NCBI GenBank assembly: GCA_030063045.1
Contig: JAQSEB010000211.1
Span: forward strand, 1-64,000
Origin: Pratylenchus scribneri
Taxonomy: Eukaryota > Nematoda > Chromadorea > Rhabditida > Pratylenchidae
DNA: 64,000 bases
Direction of reading: 5' to 3'
Part shown: positions 1-13,700 of the stretch, piece after piece
Numbering within the stretch: the stretch's first letter is position 1
Layout: each line of letters opens with the position of its first letter
Translations under genes and position numbers: made by a program
The notes under the pieces: generated by a model
The model's input: the letters and a program-made list of their open reading frames with translations, nothing else
Databases searched by the model: none
What the model was told of the DNA's origin: nothing

Positions 1-299
1 ATACAAATTTTAAAGAGATATAATTAAAAACAATTAAAAATGCCGAAACCCAAATCCAATATTTGCAAATATTTTACAAAAGTACCCAGCGAAGATCTTG
101 CAGAATGCAACAATTTTAAATATTTTTGCGGATAATTTTTTGAAATTTTAGTAAATTTTTGCTTGATAAAATTTTTTATGAAAAATAAAACCATTTAAAA
201 AATAATCCTGATGAAAAATGACAATGCAAAATATATTTTGGCTTATAGTTTATTAAAATTTTATTACATTTTCTCCAGAAAATTTTTTTATTCGAAAAA

Positions 300-440
300 T
301 TTGACCTTTTTCAAAAATTCAATCTATCCCCGTCCCCGCGGGGATCCCCGCGGGGAACCCCGTCAAGGTCATCCCCGTCCCCATCCCCGATAGTGCTGTC
401 CCCGATCATCCCCGTCCCCGACCTTCGGGGACGCAACCCT
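300..440. repeat. C-rich CCCCGT/CCCCG tandem tract
   Basis: A short stretch is built from repeated CCCCGT and CCCCGCGGGG words in otherwise AT-rich DNA and ends in a G/C palindrome near 411-433. It is a degenerate GC-rich microsatellite. The open frame reading through it (Pro/Arg rich) is a by-product of the repeat and is not a gene. Confidence 0.6.
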
Positions 441-599
441 AGATATAATCCTTCCAATGTTCACTTGATTCTAAATGGTATTTCTGGCCGTCAAAATACT
501 TCGATACTTCCTTCTGGAATAAGTTAGAGAAAAATTAAATAAAGTAATATAATCATTAATTTGGGGGGGGGGGGTAATATATGAATTATTTTTTTTGCA

Positions 600-905
600 T
601 CTAAAGTAGTTTTAATTTCTAACAAATCAGAAACCGGTTTTAGACCCCATTAGACCCCACAAACTTTATAATAATTGACAGATCTCATCAAGACGCATCG
701 ATTGGTATATAATTTTTGTCATGTTTTGGCACAAAATTTAATTTAAACCATATTTCCAGTTTTTGGTTTTAAACACTTTAATTTTGGGCCAAAACTTGAC
801 AAATTATATACCATCGATGATCTACAAATTGATATAAGGTTTGTAGAGTTTAAATGAGTTTAAAATCGGTTTCTGGAATTGTTATATTAGAAATCAAAAA
901 CTACT
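600..905. repeat. Foldback element, about 300 bp
   Basis: The left half (about 605-755) and the reverse complement of the right half (about 760-905) share the same ordered words: AGTAGTTTT..ATTTCTAA, CAGAAACCGGTTTTA, ACAAACTTTATA, then CATCGATTGGTATATAA and TTTTGGC.CAAAATT. This makes an imperfect foldback. The internal word around CGATTGGTATATAA recurs at 16.1-16.3, 21.3-21.5, 52.4, 54.1, 60.3 and 62.5 kb, so this is one member of a dispersed family. Confidence 0.7.
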
Positions 906-966
906 TTTCAAGCAAATACTATCCGTAATATAATGCTGTTTTATATCTGTAAATCACTTGAATTGT

Positions 967-1547
967 TCAGTAGAGAGATAATAGAATGGAAGGAAATCCA
1001 ATTTTTACCCAAAAAGGGAATAAACATACACAAAATTGGCATTCATTCCCAGTGCAATTTTGGTTGTCCTTATCTCTATGCAATGGCCAATCCTGACATT
1101 CATAGAGCCAAAGTCGAAATCTTTGCCAATCCCCCAATTGATATAGAAATTCCCGATAGGTTTTTCTGGGCAATTCCATTTGTTCCAATTCATGATTGAT
1201 TTTATTAATGAATTCCTTTTTCACTTGTGCCAGACTCCAATTATTTCCAATCCATATTTCAATTTTGATCAAAAATGGCAAATTCATCAATCCTTTATAG
1301 GTTTCCTTGTCATTAGTCTTGATAAACTTTCCCGGATTAATCTCAATTGATGGTTGGCAAATGATGGTTCGTCCTTTTCCAATTCATTTGTAGTCATTTT
1401 GAATATTTTATTGAAGATTTTGTCAAATTTTTCCAACAATTTTTTATTTCCTGTTGTTCCAATCAATAAAAGTTGAAATCTTCCACCCAAAGCATTCGAA
1501 GGATGTTCAATGGATGCAGAGGCGCAATCTCTTGGGGAAATTTTCAC
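967..1547 (-). CDS. Unrecognised coding fragments
   Basis: Two adjacent minus-strand frames (1287-1547 and 967-1290) have ordinary protein-like composition: Lys/Glu-rich helical sequence followed by a Trp/Cys-containing segment with CQFCVC near the end. I do not recognise a family. The frames abut in different phases, so this is either two exons with an unclear junction or a decayed gene. Low-complexity noncoding DNA lies on both sides. The stretch 1560-2811 shows no supported gene; a short plus frame at 2207-2392 and a minus frame at 1952-2161 have no recognisable motif. Confidence 0.25.
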
Positions 1548-2811
1548 AAATTCGCCGCACCTCTTGGATCGGAATTTTTGCCCATTCCCGAAGAAGGGAT
1601 TGGCGGAGCGAAGCCAAAATTTTTTAGGATATAGTAGAGATTCTGGCCTATCAAATAGAGCAGAAGAAAAAATTTAAGAAATTTAAATTACGCTAGTAAG
1701 GATTAATTTATGAATGAATGCAAATTGAGATTGTAAAAAATCAAAAATCCAGCAAAAATCCTCCTAGTCATAACTTTTTGCTAAATCTTGCTAAAGCCTT
1801 GAAATTTGTCTGAGTATAGATGAGTTAAGTGATTGGTATAAAAGAACAAAAATTTTCATCGGAAATAGTGCTACATTTTTTGGAATTTTTTTCCTGCCCG
1901 CCGCAGGTGGTTTCAAGAAATTAAAAATCGTATCTTAATGAAAAGCAAAGTTCAGAAGCCCAAATTAATATGGTTAATAGAGAACAATTTGATGTACAAT
2001 ATATCAAAAAAAATGATTCCAGCTAAAGCCGTTCCGGAGTTAAGGTGGTTTTTATCGATGAGAAAAATAGTGAAAAAAACATGTATCTTTACCCCTAGAT
2101 CGCAACATTGACCCAAAATTGAATGTTTGTCACGTAGGGGAATGGGATTGGATTTAAACATTTAATATTGAATTTAAATGAAGGATTGTAACGATGAGAA
2201 TATTCCATGCTTGAAAAAGCTTTCCATTGTGGTCAGTTTAATCCAAATATTTTACATTTATTCCCTCACAATTTAAATTTAAAGATTCCCGATGATTATA
2301 TCACCAAGGTGAAGTACCAAAGAAAACATTCGGCGAAGGAACAATTAATTTGGCCCAGTTTCTCTGGTGAAAGTCGAAATTGCATAAATTAAATTGATGT
2401 TATGGAATTACATCATATTATTAATAAATATTTTCAAATTATTTCCGTGAATTCATTCAATAAAAACTGCCATAAAATATTGTTAAAAATTCATTCATTA
2501 ATTTTATTCAAATTCAATATTTTCTTTAATAAAAATGGGAAAATCCAATTTTTTTTGTATTTGCTGAAAATGTGAAAACCGAATTGAGGAGAGGAAAAAT
2601 AATAATTTTGCATTGAATGATGAAGGAATGTTGAGGATTTTGTATATGAAAAAATGGGTTTTAAAAATGGCTGAAATTAAGGGATTTTGGATATTAGTTG
2701 ATGGGGAATATCACGAAAAAGCAAATGATGAAGGGAGGGGGATTCGATTTTTGGGGAGATCGGCAAAGTTAAAATTCAATCAAATTGACGGCATTCATTC
2801 CTCCAATTTAT

Positions 2812-5800
2812 TCAATTTGTTCCGGTGGCCCCATCCTGTCCAGCCAATTGGCGAAAAAATGAGGCAAAAAAGGGAAAGACATTGAATGGGGGAATTTGAG
2901 GAGGATTGGTTAATTGAAATTGAATTGGAACATAATTATGATTATTATTGGGAAATTGAGGGGAAGGATCAGGGATTGACGGTTGATGGTCAATTTGTTG
3001 TTGAATTGTCGGCGAATTGGCAGATATTTGGGCGGTGGATGGTGATTTTGGTGTGTTCCTTCCATTCTCCTCAATTGCTCCAGCCTCGACCCTTTTTCTT
3101 ATGACTTGTTCGGCAGAATCCCTGATAAATTCATTTATTTTATAAATTAATTTCCCTTTTTCCAATCTCACTTTTTTCTCCATTTTGTTCGTCGATTTTG
3201 GAACCAAACCTGAATAATTAATTGTTCAAATATTTATTCCCCATTTTGCCAGTCCCCCATTCCCATTTATTCTTTGGGCCATCAATTTCCTCTCATCCCA
3301 AATGTGAATTCATTAATCGTCGGATTTTGTGGGGGCCGGATGGAATATTTTGAATGGATGGGGATGGTCAATTAATTTGAATTACAAAAGATTGGACGGA
3401 GGAGAGGGTCAAAATGGGGAAAGAGTTTTTTTTTATAAAAATGCAACCAAATGTGATTGGTTGTTTTTTTGGCATTTTAATAGAAAAAAGTAGAGAAAGA
3501 AAGAAGGAATGAAATGAATGGGATTGGATTGGATTGTGCCAAATGATGGGCCAAATTTTGGTTGGGAACAACAATTGGCGGTATAATTTGTTCTTCCCAT
3601 CCTCATTCATTATTCATTCCCATTTCCTTCCCCCCTCCCCCCCCCCCCCCCCCCAAATTTGGCAATTCCATCTGCCCTCATTCTTTCCTCGAATTTTTTC
3701 ATAAATTTGCTCTTTTTCTTCTTCTTTGATTGTCTCCGCCTCCCTTCTCGAATTTGTTGCATTCATTTTAGTGCTTCTTTAGGGACAAATAGACTCATTC
3801 AAATTAATCATCCAAGGGGAAAATGGAACCAAAAATGAAATACATCTGCCACTGCTACCCCTCAAATATGTATAATTCTAAATCTGTCATTTTTTAATGC
3901 TCATTTCCGCCAATTTTTGCACTTCTTTTCCCTCCTCCTCACCATTCCAACGTTTATATTTTTCTCATCTTTTTCCTCTTTGATTTTCCCGCTTTGAAAA
4001 ATGCTTCGTCATTTCCTTATTCACAACATTTTAACCAATTATTCAGCCATATTTGGGGGAAATTCCAAAAGATTAGTCGGAAATTGTGAAATTGCCAAAT
4101 ATTCTATTTTTTATAATATTATTTTCTGCATATTCCCACGGTTTTGGATTAGTATTGTCCCCATTCTTTCATCAAATAAAATGAAATCGGGTGGAATGGA
4201 ATGAGACAAAATTGCCCAAATCCTTCCTTCCCCCTCCCCTTCACACCTCAGCGGGATGCCTTAAACGGCAAAAGGAGATGAAACCCCCTTTAAATCTTTT
4301 GTGGGAATGAAATTTAGAATGGGAAAATGCGCAAATGAAAAAAAAGTGCCCCCCCCCCCTTATTTCCATTTGTTATGCGAAAATTAGCTTGGATTGGAGG
4401 CGGCAATCCAATGAAAAAAAAGCGGAAATGAGGAAAATGCCGGAAATATTATAAACATGAAATTGATCCATAAACATTTTTAATTCCCTTCAATTTATAT
4501 TTCATTGACATTCATTCATTGTTGGTGGCAGGCGGAAGGAAGGAAGAATAATGGGCCAAAAAAGGGGGAGATGTGTCATTCCCCCCCTCCATTTCCATTG
4601 ACGATAATCCCTTCTCCTTCTTTCCTTCTGGCCAAATAATATCCACCCAAAAACATCAAAAATTCTCATCACTAAAACATTTTTGGTTGTAAATTCGCCA
4701 AACGGTTCCTTCCCTCCCTTCTATAATCTTTTTGTGTTTTTCTTCCTTTATTCTTTCCTCTTTTCTCATAAAATCTCGCGTTTCGGCATCATCAGCAAAC
4801 ACAGATGGATGAATGACTCACCCCATACCCAACGAATGGGCCATTTAGAAGATAGAGCCAGAGGCAATTGTGGATGGATGGGCGAACAATTGGATGGAAA
4901 GAGAGGGAAGGAAGGAAGTAATTGGAAGCGACGGGATACTGTATTCAATTGGGCCCAATTGAATTCATTACAGAATTGGAATGAAAGTTTAATAATATGT
5001 GGAAGGGGAGGCAATTCATGTGCTACCAAATTTTGACATTTTTTCTAGATTTTGTTGGCTTCATCCCTCGCCCCTCTATTTTTTCCTAAATAAATATGTA
5101 ATCTTCTTCTCTATCCATTTTATAACTTTAAAATTGCGCTTTTTGCTAACCGCTAAACATTTGTTTTCCATTCTCTCTATTTAAACAAATAATGACAATG
5201 TTGATTGCTTTTTTGGGGACAAAATGGGGGAAGGAATTGGACCAATTGAATGGAATTTAATTCAAAAAATTGAATTTATCTATAATTTATGTACCCACCT
5301 TCACTTGACTTTCGGTCATTGCCAATTCCTTGGCCAAATTTGCCCGATCTGTGCCGGCCAAATATTTTGTTTGAGTAAATTTGTTTTCCAGCATGTAAAT
5401 CTGCAATTTTTATCATTTTAATCCCAAATATTTGTCAATTTGCCACAAACTTGATGTCCACTGAATGTGGGCCTCGATTGTTTTTTGCCTGCATTGATGG
5501 ATCCAGCAGGGGAATGCTGAGAATTATTGAATTGGTCAATAGGAAATGGGTGGTGGCCTTTTTGTGATTCCATTTGTTGGCAAAGTGGTGGGGTTGGCGA
5601 AGATTGGGATGTTGGAATATTATTGGGACAAAATGGGAAGAAAATGGACGAAGGTGGTTGATGAGTGGGAATTGGCAATAATGAAGTAACAGGAGGAGGT
5701 GGAATGGATGATGGCGAATTTGTTCCTGAATAATAAAAGGAATTAAAAATAGGTATGTAAGAATAAAAGTAATTAAAATGTGCATCCTCCCTCCCTTAAA

Positions 5801-6668
5801 TTGGCCATTGACTCATAAAATATTAAAAACCAATCAGAACAAATCATTTCAATTTTCCCACATCCTTCTACCTACATTCATTCATTCTACCGTATTCTTC
5901 CCATCATTTCCAAGAAACTCTTCCTCATTCCATCTCATATTATTTGGGTCTCCATTCATAAGAGAATTATTGATGAATGAATCCATCCTTTTATATTCCT
6001 CTTTTAGATGTACGATTACCCCTCTCCCTAATAATACATTATTCCTCACCCAAACCCATCCAATGCTTATGTTGATGAATTGATGGCAATTGGAGGCTGG
6101 GAAATGGCAAAAATGACTTTTGGAAAAATAAATTTGTTAATGCAGTAGAAGACAATCCTCCATTTGTTGGAAGTGCCAAAGATGGTGGAGGAGATGAAAA
6201 GTTGACGGCCTTTTGGCTAAGAACACTTTGGAATATTGTTTGCAGAATATTTTGGACATTTTGCGAGGAAAATGGTTCATTAGAATGATTATGATTTGGA
6301 ATGGAAGGAGAAAATGACGAATTGATGGAATTTGGGGATGCCATCGAATTTTGGTGCATTTCATTTTGTTGTTTTTGTTGGTCCTTTTCACTATTTTCCT
6401 CTCTTTGTCCATCCTCCTTTGCCCCATCCTCCCTCTCTTCTTCTTGATCGGAACGCTTTTCATTAGCCAAAATATCTTTGATTGAGTGTTGTTTTGTTGT
6501 TTTGAGTGTTGTGCCACCCTCCTCCCCCATTTCAATATTTGTTGAACATATTTTAGAATTATTATGAATTGAGGTGGGCGAAGGCTGCAATTTGGTTTTA
6601 ATTTGAGGCAAAAACATTGAAAACACCTGTTGATAATGTTGAAATGGTGGTTGGCCTGAATCCTTCAT
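2812..6668 (-). CDS. cog-1: NK6-class homeobox transcription factor (COG-1/Nkx6)
   Basis: Five exons read on the minus strand: 6050-6668, 5451-5725, 5299-5400, 3172-3209 and 2812-3121. Phases agree throughout and give about 447 residues. Exon 1 is Ser/Pro/Gln rich with an HSIKDILA motif like the TN/eh1 Groucho-binding motif of NK factors. The homeodomain is split over exons 2-4: [32 protein letters not shown] (exon 3 continues to ESQVK) and [13 protein letters not shown]. The PTFSGHQ start and QTKYLAG segment are typical of Nkx6, and helix 3 keeps Trp48, Asn51 and the arginine run. Exon 5 is Pro/Asn rich and ends in TGA. The third intron is about 2.1 kb. The ATG at 6668 is provisional: an acceptor-like TTCAG lies 12 bases inside, so an upstream first exon is possible. 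Nuclear DNA-binding regulator of neuronal and vulval fate in C. elegans. Confidence 0.9.
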
Positions 6669-8764
6669 TCCCTCCTCGATTTATGCACAAATTCCCCGTT
6701 ATTTTTATCAACTAAATTTCATTATTAAATTTTTTGCAAAAAAATGTATTAAAACGTGACGAGGACGATTATGTGGCCTAAAATAGGATTTATTTTATAT
6801 ATTTAGAATGAATTTGGCATCAAAAGGCCAATTGAATTTGATGAAACTACAAAATTATTATAAGCAAAACAAATGGAAAGGAGGGGGGGGGGGGATTAAT
6901 TTGAGACCATTTTGTCATCCAAAAGTGGGTGAATGAATGCTGGAATTATTGTACTGTATAATGTTGGGGCATTGATGATGCCCTCCTCCAACTCAAATAA
7001 ATGAATGAATGAACTCTGATTGTGTGGGGAATGGTCGGCAAAATTGGAATTGGAGCTGATTTGTTACGGTTTTGATGGGAGTCATAAAATTGGATGGATG
7101 TAGGGAGAATGAATGTTAAAATGAATTTGTTCAGTCAACAATCATAAAATTGGTTAAATATTTTTGTCGAGCAAAAGGCGCAATTAAAGTTGGAAATATT
7201 AAAAAATAATATTGGATTGGGCCAATAAAATTGTAGCCCATTTATTTTCATCCATAATTAGCATTTTATAATACTAACAAAGAGGAATAAATGTGGAAAA
7301 TGTATTTAATAAAATGGCAACATAAAAATTGAATGATTATTTTGAAAGATTTGAATCTGCTGCCAGAGAAGACTCATTTCTTTTACAAATTAGACAATTG
7401 TTGTTTATTATTTTGCTGGGAGCATTTTGTTAACTCAATTAGAGGCCATTGAGAGAGCGGAGATTGGGGGGGGGGGGGAGGGAGGAAAGCCCCACATCCT
7501 AAAGGACAATCGGGGTCGAAATTGAGCGGCGAACATTCCAGAATTGGAGGAAGGGAGCATTACCCGGCCCAAGGGGAAGGAATGGAATTGGGGATTGCCA
7601 ATTAAATTATCTCAAAAAGGAGGAGGTGAATTGTCCGCGATGATGAAATGATTTGCCCATCACCAATTCCTAACAAATGGATGAATGAAATTGAATTTAA
7701 TGATAAAAAGGAAGGGGGAATACGGTAATGGAATTGGGATGGGAATTGGGGAATATGAGGTGATAGGTAATTGGCCTCAAAAATGAAGGAAATTGGAGAA
7801 GAAGAAGGAAAAACTTTTTTGCCGAAATGTGTAAAGCTTCTCAATTTTATTGTTGTGCCGAAAAGGATGGATGGGAAATAATAATCCATCCAAAATGAGG
7901 AAATAGAGAGAGGGGATTTGGGGGGGGGGGGGGGGTGGGGGGAGCCAAAAAAGAGGAGAAGAAAATGCCAAAGGAAGAGGGTTCATTGTAATATAAATGT
8001 TAGGGGCGCCACAATGTTGTTTTTGACAAGTAAAAAGAGACTAAAATTGAATCAACAAAAAGCGGCACTAATAAAAAGTGGCCATTTATGTGGGAAAAAA
8101 GGCATTATATTATATTATTGAAGAAGGAAAACATGTTGGCCAATTGGAAATGAGATAAAATGAATGAAATGAATAAATCCAAGACAATTTTATTTAATCA
8201 AAAAATGCGGGAACCCAAAATGCCATTGGCATCCATTTCCATATAGCCTGTTGGTGGAGGGTGGAATTTACTAATCTGGGCGGAGGGGGCGGAAATGCGC
8301 GGACTGGCATGACAGGAAAAGTGGAGGAGAGGGGAATTGAGTGGATTTGAAAAGGAAAAAGGCTCCATTTTCATTTGAGAAAGCAATTAAAATGAAAAAA
8401 GTTGGGGACAAAGGGAAATTTGGTGGGACTTTTGGTTAGTGGAGGCATTGAAAATGAATGATATAAAAGAATCAATTGATAAATCAATTTTGAGGACATT
8501 TTGGAGCGATTATACTAAAATTAAATTGGAAATTGAATGCTTCCATTCAATCCTCCCGATCATCACCCACCCATTACTGTATTCCCCAATCCATTATTAT
8601 TATTAGGGGCAATTCCTTTCATTTGTTCCTTCGTTTCGGCTGATGATTTGGCTGCTTCTCTCCCGTGAGGCGGCTTTGCTTTTTTTGCCTCAAACTAAAA
8701 TGTTGAATGGGCAAATGGGAATGGGAAGGCCATAGAGGGAGGGGGCAAACATTGTTTTGAGTAG
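6669..8764. other. Noncoding, low-complexity, G-homopolymer-rich stretch
   Basis: No gene is supported. The DNA is rich in ATTGG, GGAATTG and TGAATGAATG words and carries long G runs (about 6884, 7469 and 7919). Open frames across the G runs are purine- or Gly/Phe-rich artefacts. It lies just upstream of the homeobox gene on that gene's strand and could hold regulatory DNA; nothing specific is visible. Confidence 0.5.
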
Positions 8765-9595
8765 AGGTCGGCAAGGCGCTTTGGTCGAGACTACGGTTCG
8801 GGTTTCCCGAAAAAACCCGAAAATTCAAAAAAATTCTGGTCTGGTTCGGTTCAGGTTTTTCCCGAAAAAACCCGAGTCAATAACCTCGGGTTTTTCGGGT
8901 TTTCGATAATTTTCAAAAACTGTATAAAAATGGCAAAAATTTTTAATGAAAGTTGAAAAATGTCAAATAAATGATTTAAATCAAAAAATTTTATAAAAAT
9001 CAGTATTTGTAACCGATCTTGAGGAGTGTACGGTTAAGATTTAAGAAAAATCAACATTTCAGCCTTCCGTGGGCGCAAACTTGACCGCCGATAATTATAT
9101 GTATTCTTAGTAGTTGAAAAAAGTTTCTCGAAGGGCTTTGCCAAAAAATCATCGCTATTACAGCCAAATTTAGTAAATCTGAAGTTTTCTTTATAAAAAT
9201 CTAGAGGTTTTGGTCTGGGAGTAAGCCCCACGACTTTTTTTGACACAAAAATTCACATGTTTTTGAGCCGAAGCAAAAATTTTTCAGGAAAATTTGTCCC
9301 AGCAGGAAAAATATTTACCAAAAAAGACACCGAAAAAATTTTAGCAGAAGTGCTCAAAAAATGCCCAAAAATGACCTTTTATCAGCCAATATTACTTCGG
9401 TCGGGAACCCGAATTTTCGATGATACCTCGGTCGGGTTTCGGTTCGGGTTTCCCGAAAAAACCGAACCCAAGTTCAACCCGAAAATTTTAAAAATTCTTC
9501 GGTCGAGTTTCGGTTCGGGTAATCCAAATCAAACCCGAGTCGGTTTCCCGAAAAAATCCGAGCGGGAACCCGAACCGTCCGGGCTCTAGTTTTGA
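8765..9595. repeat. GGTTCGGGTTTCCCGAA-type inverted-repeat element
   Basis: Both ends are packed with GGTTCGGG and its complement CCCGAACC, separated by CCCGAAAAAACCCG hairpin words (8797-8905 and 9405-9590). The centre (about 8910-9400) is AT-rich. The edges carry complementary TAGAG and CTCTA words, consistent with a foldback or MITE-like element of about 830 bp. No transposase frame is visible. Confidence 0.6.
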
Positions 9596-12500
9596 GTGCG
9601 CACATCCCCACCCAATAATGCCCCCAAACATTGTTCAAAAATGTCCTCCCTCTCCAATGCCATTCTTTACTTTTTCCATCCATTTCCTTCCCCCAATTTG
9701 CTCCGATTAATTTCCTTATTCTTCGTTCTGGAACATTTCCGGCACCTTTGACCATTCGCGCGTGGCCGGCAAAAACGATCATCATCGTTTTGGGGAGGCA
9801 TAAAAAATAGCTGGTGCCTTCCATTCAACAACAATAATTAATCCTCCGCCGAATGCCCGCCTTTCTTCATGGATCAATACCCTCAAGTATTATTTATTCC
9901 AATTGGCATTCACTTCACCGATTTCCGCTTCATCTTTTTCCATTTTTATTTCCATCTTTTCATTCCAACAATTTTCAATCAGTCTCAAATGAGAATGAAT
10001 GGTGGCGGCAACCCAAAAAGGGATGGAATGATTGAATTTGCCTCCAGCTGGGCCAATTCCCAATTCATTCTTTCCCCTACCCCCTTCTTAGCTTTACTCA
10101 ATTCCATGGCCGTACACAACGAAAATTGACTTTTTTTGCGCGCAGTTGGAAAGGAAATTGGGAGGAATGGATATGAGGGAAATTTTAATTAATTCTGATT
10201 GTGAGGGGGGTGGGTATTTGATTGGATTGACTAAAATTGGATTGGAAATTGGATGAATTAATTTATGTGGTGGGTGGGGGGGGGGGGTGATCGGAAAGAA
10301 TTTGGGAATAATTTTTGAAGGAATAATAAAAAGTTTGCATAAAATGGCAACTAAAAATGATGATTTAGGGTGCCATTGAAAATGATGATTTAGGGAGTGC
10401 CATTGAAAATGATGAAATCAAAGAAGAATATGGTTTGGTTTATGACCGATTTTTGGGTGCGGGGTGCGGGCATCGTAAATGGTTGGCGGAACCGTTTTTA
10501 GGGATATTCAGCTGGATGGATGGATTATTGTGAAGGGCGGTAACAAAATTGAAGATGGGCAATTTTTATTAATTGTGTAGGAATTTGGGCAGAGGATGAG
10601 CACAAAATGGAAATATATGGGGATGAGGCTAATGGAATATTGTCGATGGGGGATTTCCCACTTTTGGCACAAAAAAAAGTGGGAAAAAAGGTGGTTGATT
10701 ATTAATGATGTGGTATAATTGAATTAAATTGAATTTGGATTGGGGGAATTAATCAAAAATACTATTAAATGAAAATATACTGTATTATTGCCGGAGGGCA
10801 TTCTGCTGGCATTGAATGGAGGAGTCAATTTGGGTGGGGGATGGGTATTTTATTTGTGCGCGCGGATGCCCTGGGCAATTTCATAAAGTTAAAAAAGAGA
10901 AGGAAGAAATCATTGGATGGATGTGAAGTAAACGGGCATTTACGAACGGCTGGCAGATTTGTTGGATTGGAGAAAGACGGCATGGAAAGAGGGGATTTAC
11001 GGTGAATACAAAAAAGAAGAATTTGGGTAGAAGGTCAAAAAGATGGACATTCGGAGAAAGGCATCAAGGGGGTGCCCTTTTCTTCAACCACTCTAGAAGA
11101 GTAAATCGGCCCATTGTTCTTAATCCAAATGGTCCTTTGTGTCAGTGGTTGGTCATTTGGGCCCCCAAGGTGGTGAATTTTGGATGGATGGCTGAATCTC
11201 TGTATTTTGCTGGGTATCCCCCCCCCCCCCCCCCCAACCATTTTGTCCATCCATCCTCTGGTCCGGTTGCCGGGGTCACACACTCCATTCATTCAAGTTC
11301 AAAGGAAGTAAGGGGAATAACACTCAATACAGGGATGGTTTCGATGGCCAAAAAAAAAAAAGTCGAAATCGAAATTTCGGAGGGTCAAAAAATTTTCGAA
11401 ACCGAAAAACGAAATTTCGATAGGTCAAAAAATTTTTCGCAATCGATCGATCGAACAAATCGAAAAAATTTTTTTGTATAAAATGAGAAAAATTTTTTAT
11501 GCATAAATTATATAAATAAATAAATCATTATAAAATTATATAAAAGACATGTGGTGCGGGCCGGACGAGAAAAGGAGGAAGGAAATGTGGAAAATGGGAC
11601 AGAGGAAATTTGGGATGAATCTGCGGTGAAGGTGGAAAAGGATGATGAAGGAAGCAAAATGGAAAGGACAAGAAGAATGGGAAGATTCCAGAAATAATCC
11701 TTTTTGAGGACAGTAAAAAGGAAGAGGAAAGGGCTTTGAGGAAGAGAAGGTTGAATTGGAATTTAAAAGGCACCTAAATGTTGCCACTTTTGATGAAACG
11801 TTGCCTATTTTTACTTCTCTTCAAAATGATATTTAGATTATATTTCTAGCACAATCCTATAAGGACATTTGAATTATGGCCCAACGTGCTGAAAAATTAA
11901 TTTTTATGGCCATAATTTATGTAGCATGCGCATTTAGCAGAAAAAAATAGTGGTTTAGGTTAAGGCATCCAATGGACTAAAAATAGGCAAGATTTCATCC
12001 AAAAAGGCCTTATTTAAGGTAAGGAATTTCACATTTTAGAGGAAGAAGAGATTGCCTGGAGGAATCGGTGGAGGCGCATCTTCCCAAATGGGGCATCTTT
12101 CCCAAATCAGAGTAGGGGCTAGGGACTATGGGCTTCGGAGCATAGGAGTCTAGCGGAAATAGTACATGATAAAGATTTGGGAAAGATTCGCCATTTGGGA
12201 AAAGTGCGTACCAATCGGAGGAATCTACATCCGAGGGCTAGAAGGAAGTTGATAAAGAATGAGGATTTTTATAGAAGCATTCCTTCAAGCAACAAAATAA
12301 CATTTACCGTATTTCTTCTATTAGAAGCCCATGGGCATATAATTTTCAGAACCTTTCTAGGGTGGGTTTCTAAAAGAGAATTTACGGTGTTATATTAGTG
12401 ACCTTTTAGGCTTTTGCAGTTGAATTTTATGGTTAAACGCGGAATTCAGGGGTAGAAGTGAATTCACGCACACCTCACAGGGGAATTAAAGGAAAGGAAA

Positions 12501-12829
12501 ATGAAGTGGACACTGGACAGTGGGCACGACGTTGCGCACCATCCATTCATTCAAAAGTGAGGGGAATGGAGGGCCTACATCTTTTTATTAACACCTTTGC
12601 ATCTCACACAACAGTCAATTTGTGCGCAAATTTTGGTATGCGGTAAAATCCATGGAGGAGAAAGAAGCACTTTGGTTCATGTGAAAATGCAAATGAGTGG
12701 GAACAATATGAAAAGTAAGGAAAAATGATATAAAATCAAGAAAAGGTCAAAAGCGATTTATAAATAACGGTAGGTGCAATTGATTTATATTGGGTATCTT
12801 CACTAATTTTTAGCCATAATTCAATGAGG
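9596..12829. other. Noncoding stretch without a supported gene
   Basis: The DNA is AT-rich with GGAATTGG, TGGATGGATG and C or G homopolymer runs (10277 and 11220). Near 10369-10410 a short 'GATGATTTAGGG..GCCATTGAAAAT' word is duplicated in tandem. Several open frames of 60-160 codons exist, but none shows a domain, splice-consistent continuation or plausible composition. Confidence 0.45.
11331..11480. repeat. TCGAAATTTCGG-rich palindromic fragment
   Basis: It starts with CAGGGATGG, the same first bases as the elements at 25927 and 42871, and continues with nested palindromes (GTCGAAATCGAAATTTCGG, TTTTCGAAACCGAAAA, CGATCGATCGA). Probably a degenerate short inverted-repeat element of the same group; the right end is unclear. 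Confidence 0.4.
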
Positions 12830-13116
12830 AAGTAATTTATTTGGAAATACAATATATCATTTTAAAGCCTAAAGTGCCACCTACAACTGAACCTAGTAGT
12901 TTTTTTAATTTTTTTTGTGAATTCCAAACTTTAAAAAAGTTACTATTAGTACATGATTGATAACCCGAATTAGTTGAGGAAAGTAGTTAAATTTACAAAT
13001 TGTTTAAAGTTTTTAAAAAAATTAGATCCGCCACTTTTTATAGGACATTTAGGGATTTTAAATTGCATATCGCATTCCCAAATTGGTTGCTTCCTTGTTG
13101 AGCTATGGCCAAAAGA
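12830..13116 (+). repeat. Dispersed repeat related to 22.9-23.1 kb and 58.7-58.9 kb
   Basis: An ordered set of words (AAAGCCTAAAGT.ACCT, TTTAAAAAAGTTAC, GAATT..GAGGAAAG, GCCACTTTTTATAG, GCATATCGC, TTGCTTCCTTG.TGAG.TATGGCCAAAAG) is shared with 22910-23145 and its duplicate near 58680-58915. The copy here is more diverged. Noncoding, class unknown. Confidence 0.55.
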
Positions 13117-13418
13117 ATGGAACAGGTACTGTATTGGTGGTTCGTAAAAATAGATGCCTATGGCATACTATAGTTTGATGGAAGTGGACTGTCTTTTGGA
13201 TGACGGGGAAATTTCAAGCTTTGATGCAATTGAAAAAAAATATTCCAATAAAGTTTGCGTAAAAATTGTGCAGATTGGATGGGAAAAGGCCCATTTCCTT
13301 TTGGGGAAAGTAGCACATTTGATCGAAGGAGGACCGATTCCATCAGATGATTGGATTGGATTACGCATTCATCGCTTTGGAAACGGTAAACTACAACAGG
13401 GCGACGGGTCTCAACTAG

Positions 13419-13700
13419 CTCATTAAGGAATAAACCGATATTGATGATTTTGGTGTCAAATTAAAGAGCTCACTGCCGGCTATCGATAGATATAAGATAT
13501 ATTTGGTTTTCAGAATTAGCAGAGCTGTTCTAACCATGAAAAATTTGTAAATTTATAATAATAGTCTTTTTAAGTACAACTCTGCTAATTCTGAACCAAA
13601 ACCAAATATATCTTATATCTATCGATAGCCAGCAGTGCGCTCTTTAATTTGATACCAAAATCATCATATTCCTTAATGAGCTGAAGGCGCCTCGTTGAAC
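13419..13700. repeat. Inverted repeat with about 110-bp arms
   Basis: The left arm (about 13419-13530) and right arm (about 13568-13690) are reverse complements over TAGCTCATTAAGGAAT, TGATGATTTTGGT.TCAAATTAAAGAG, CTATCGATAGATATAAGATA and CAGAATTAGCAGAG. A loop of about 40-50 bases separates them. The transcript would fold into a long hairpin. No coding potential. Confidence 0.75.

Noticed and set aside
4683..5036. 117-codon plus frame
   Set aside because: It lies in the long intron of the homeobox gene, is low in complexity and has an equally long frame on the other strand.
9853..10129. Two overlapping plus frames of 60 and 86 codons
   Set aside because: Phe/Pro/His-rich low-complexity translation, no motif, no splice continuation.
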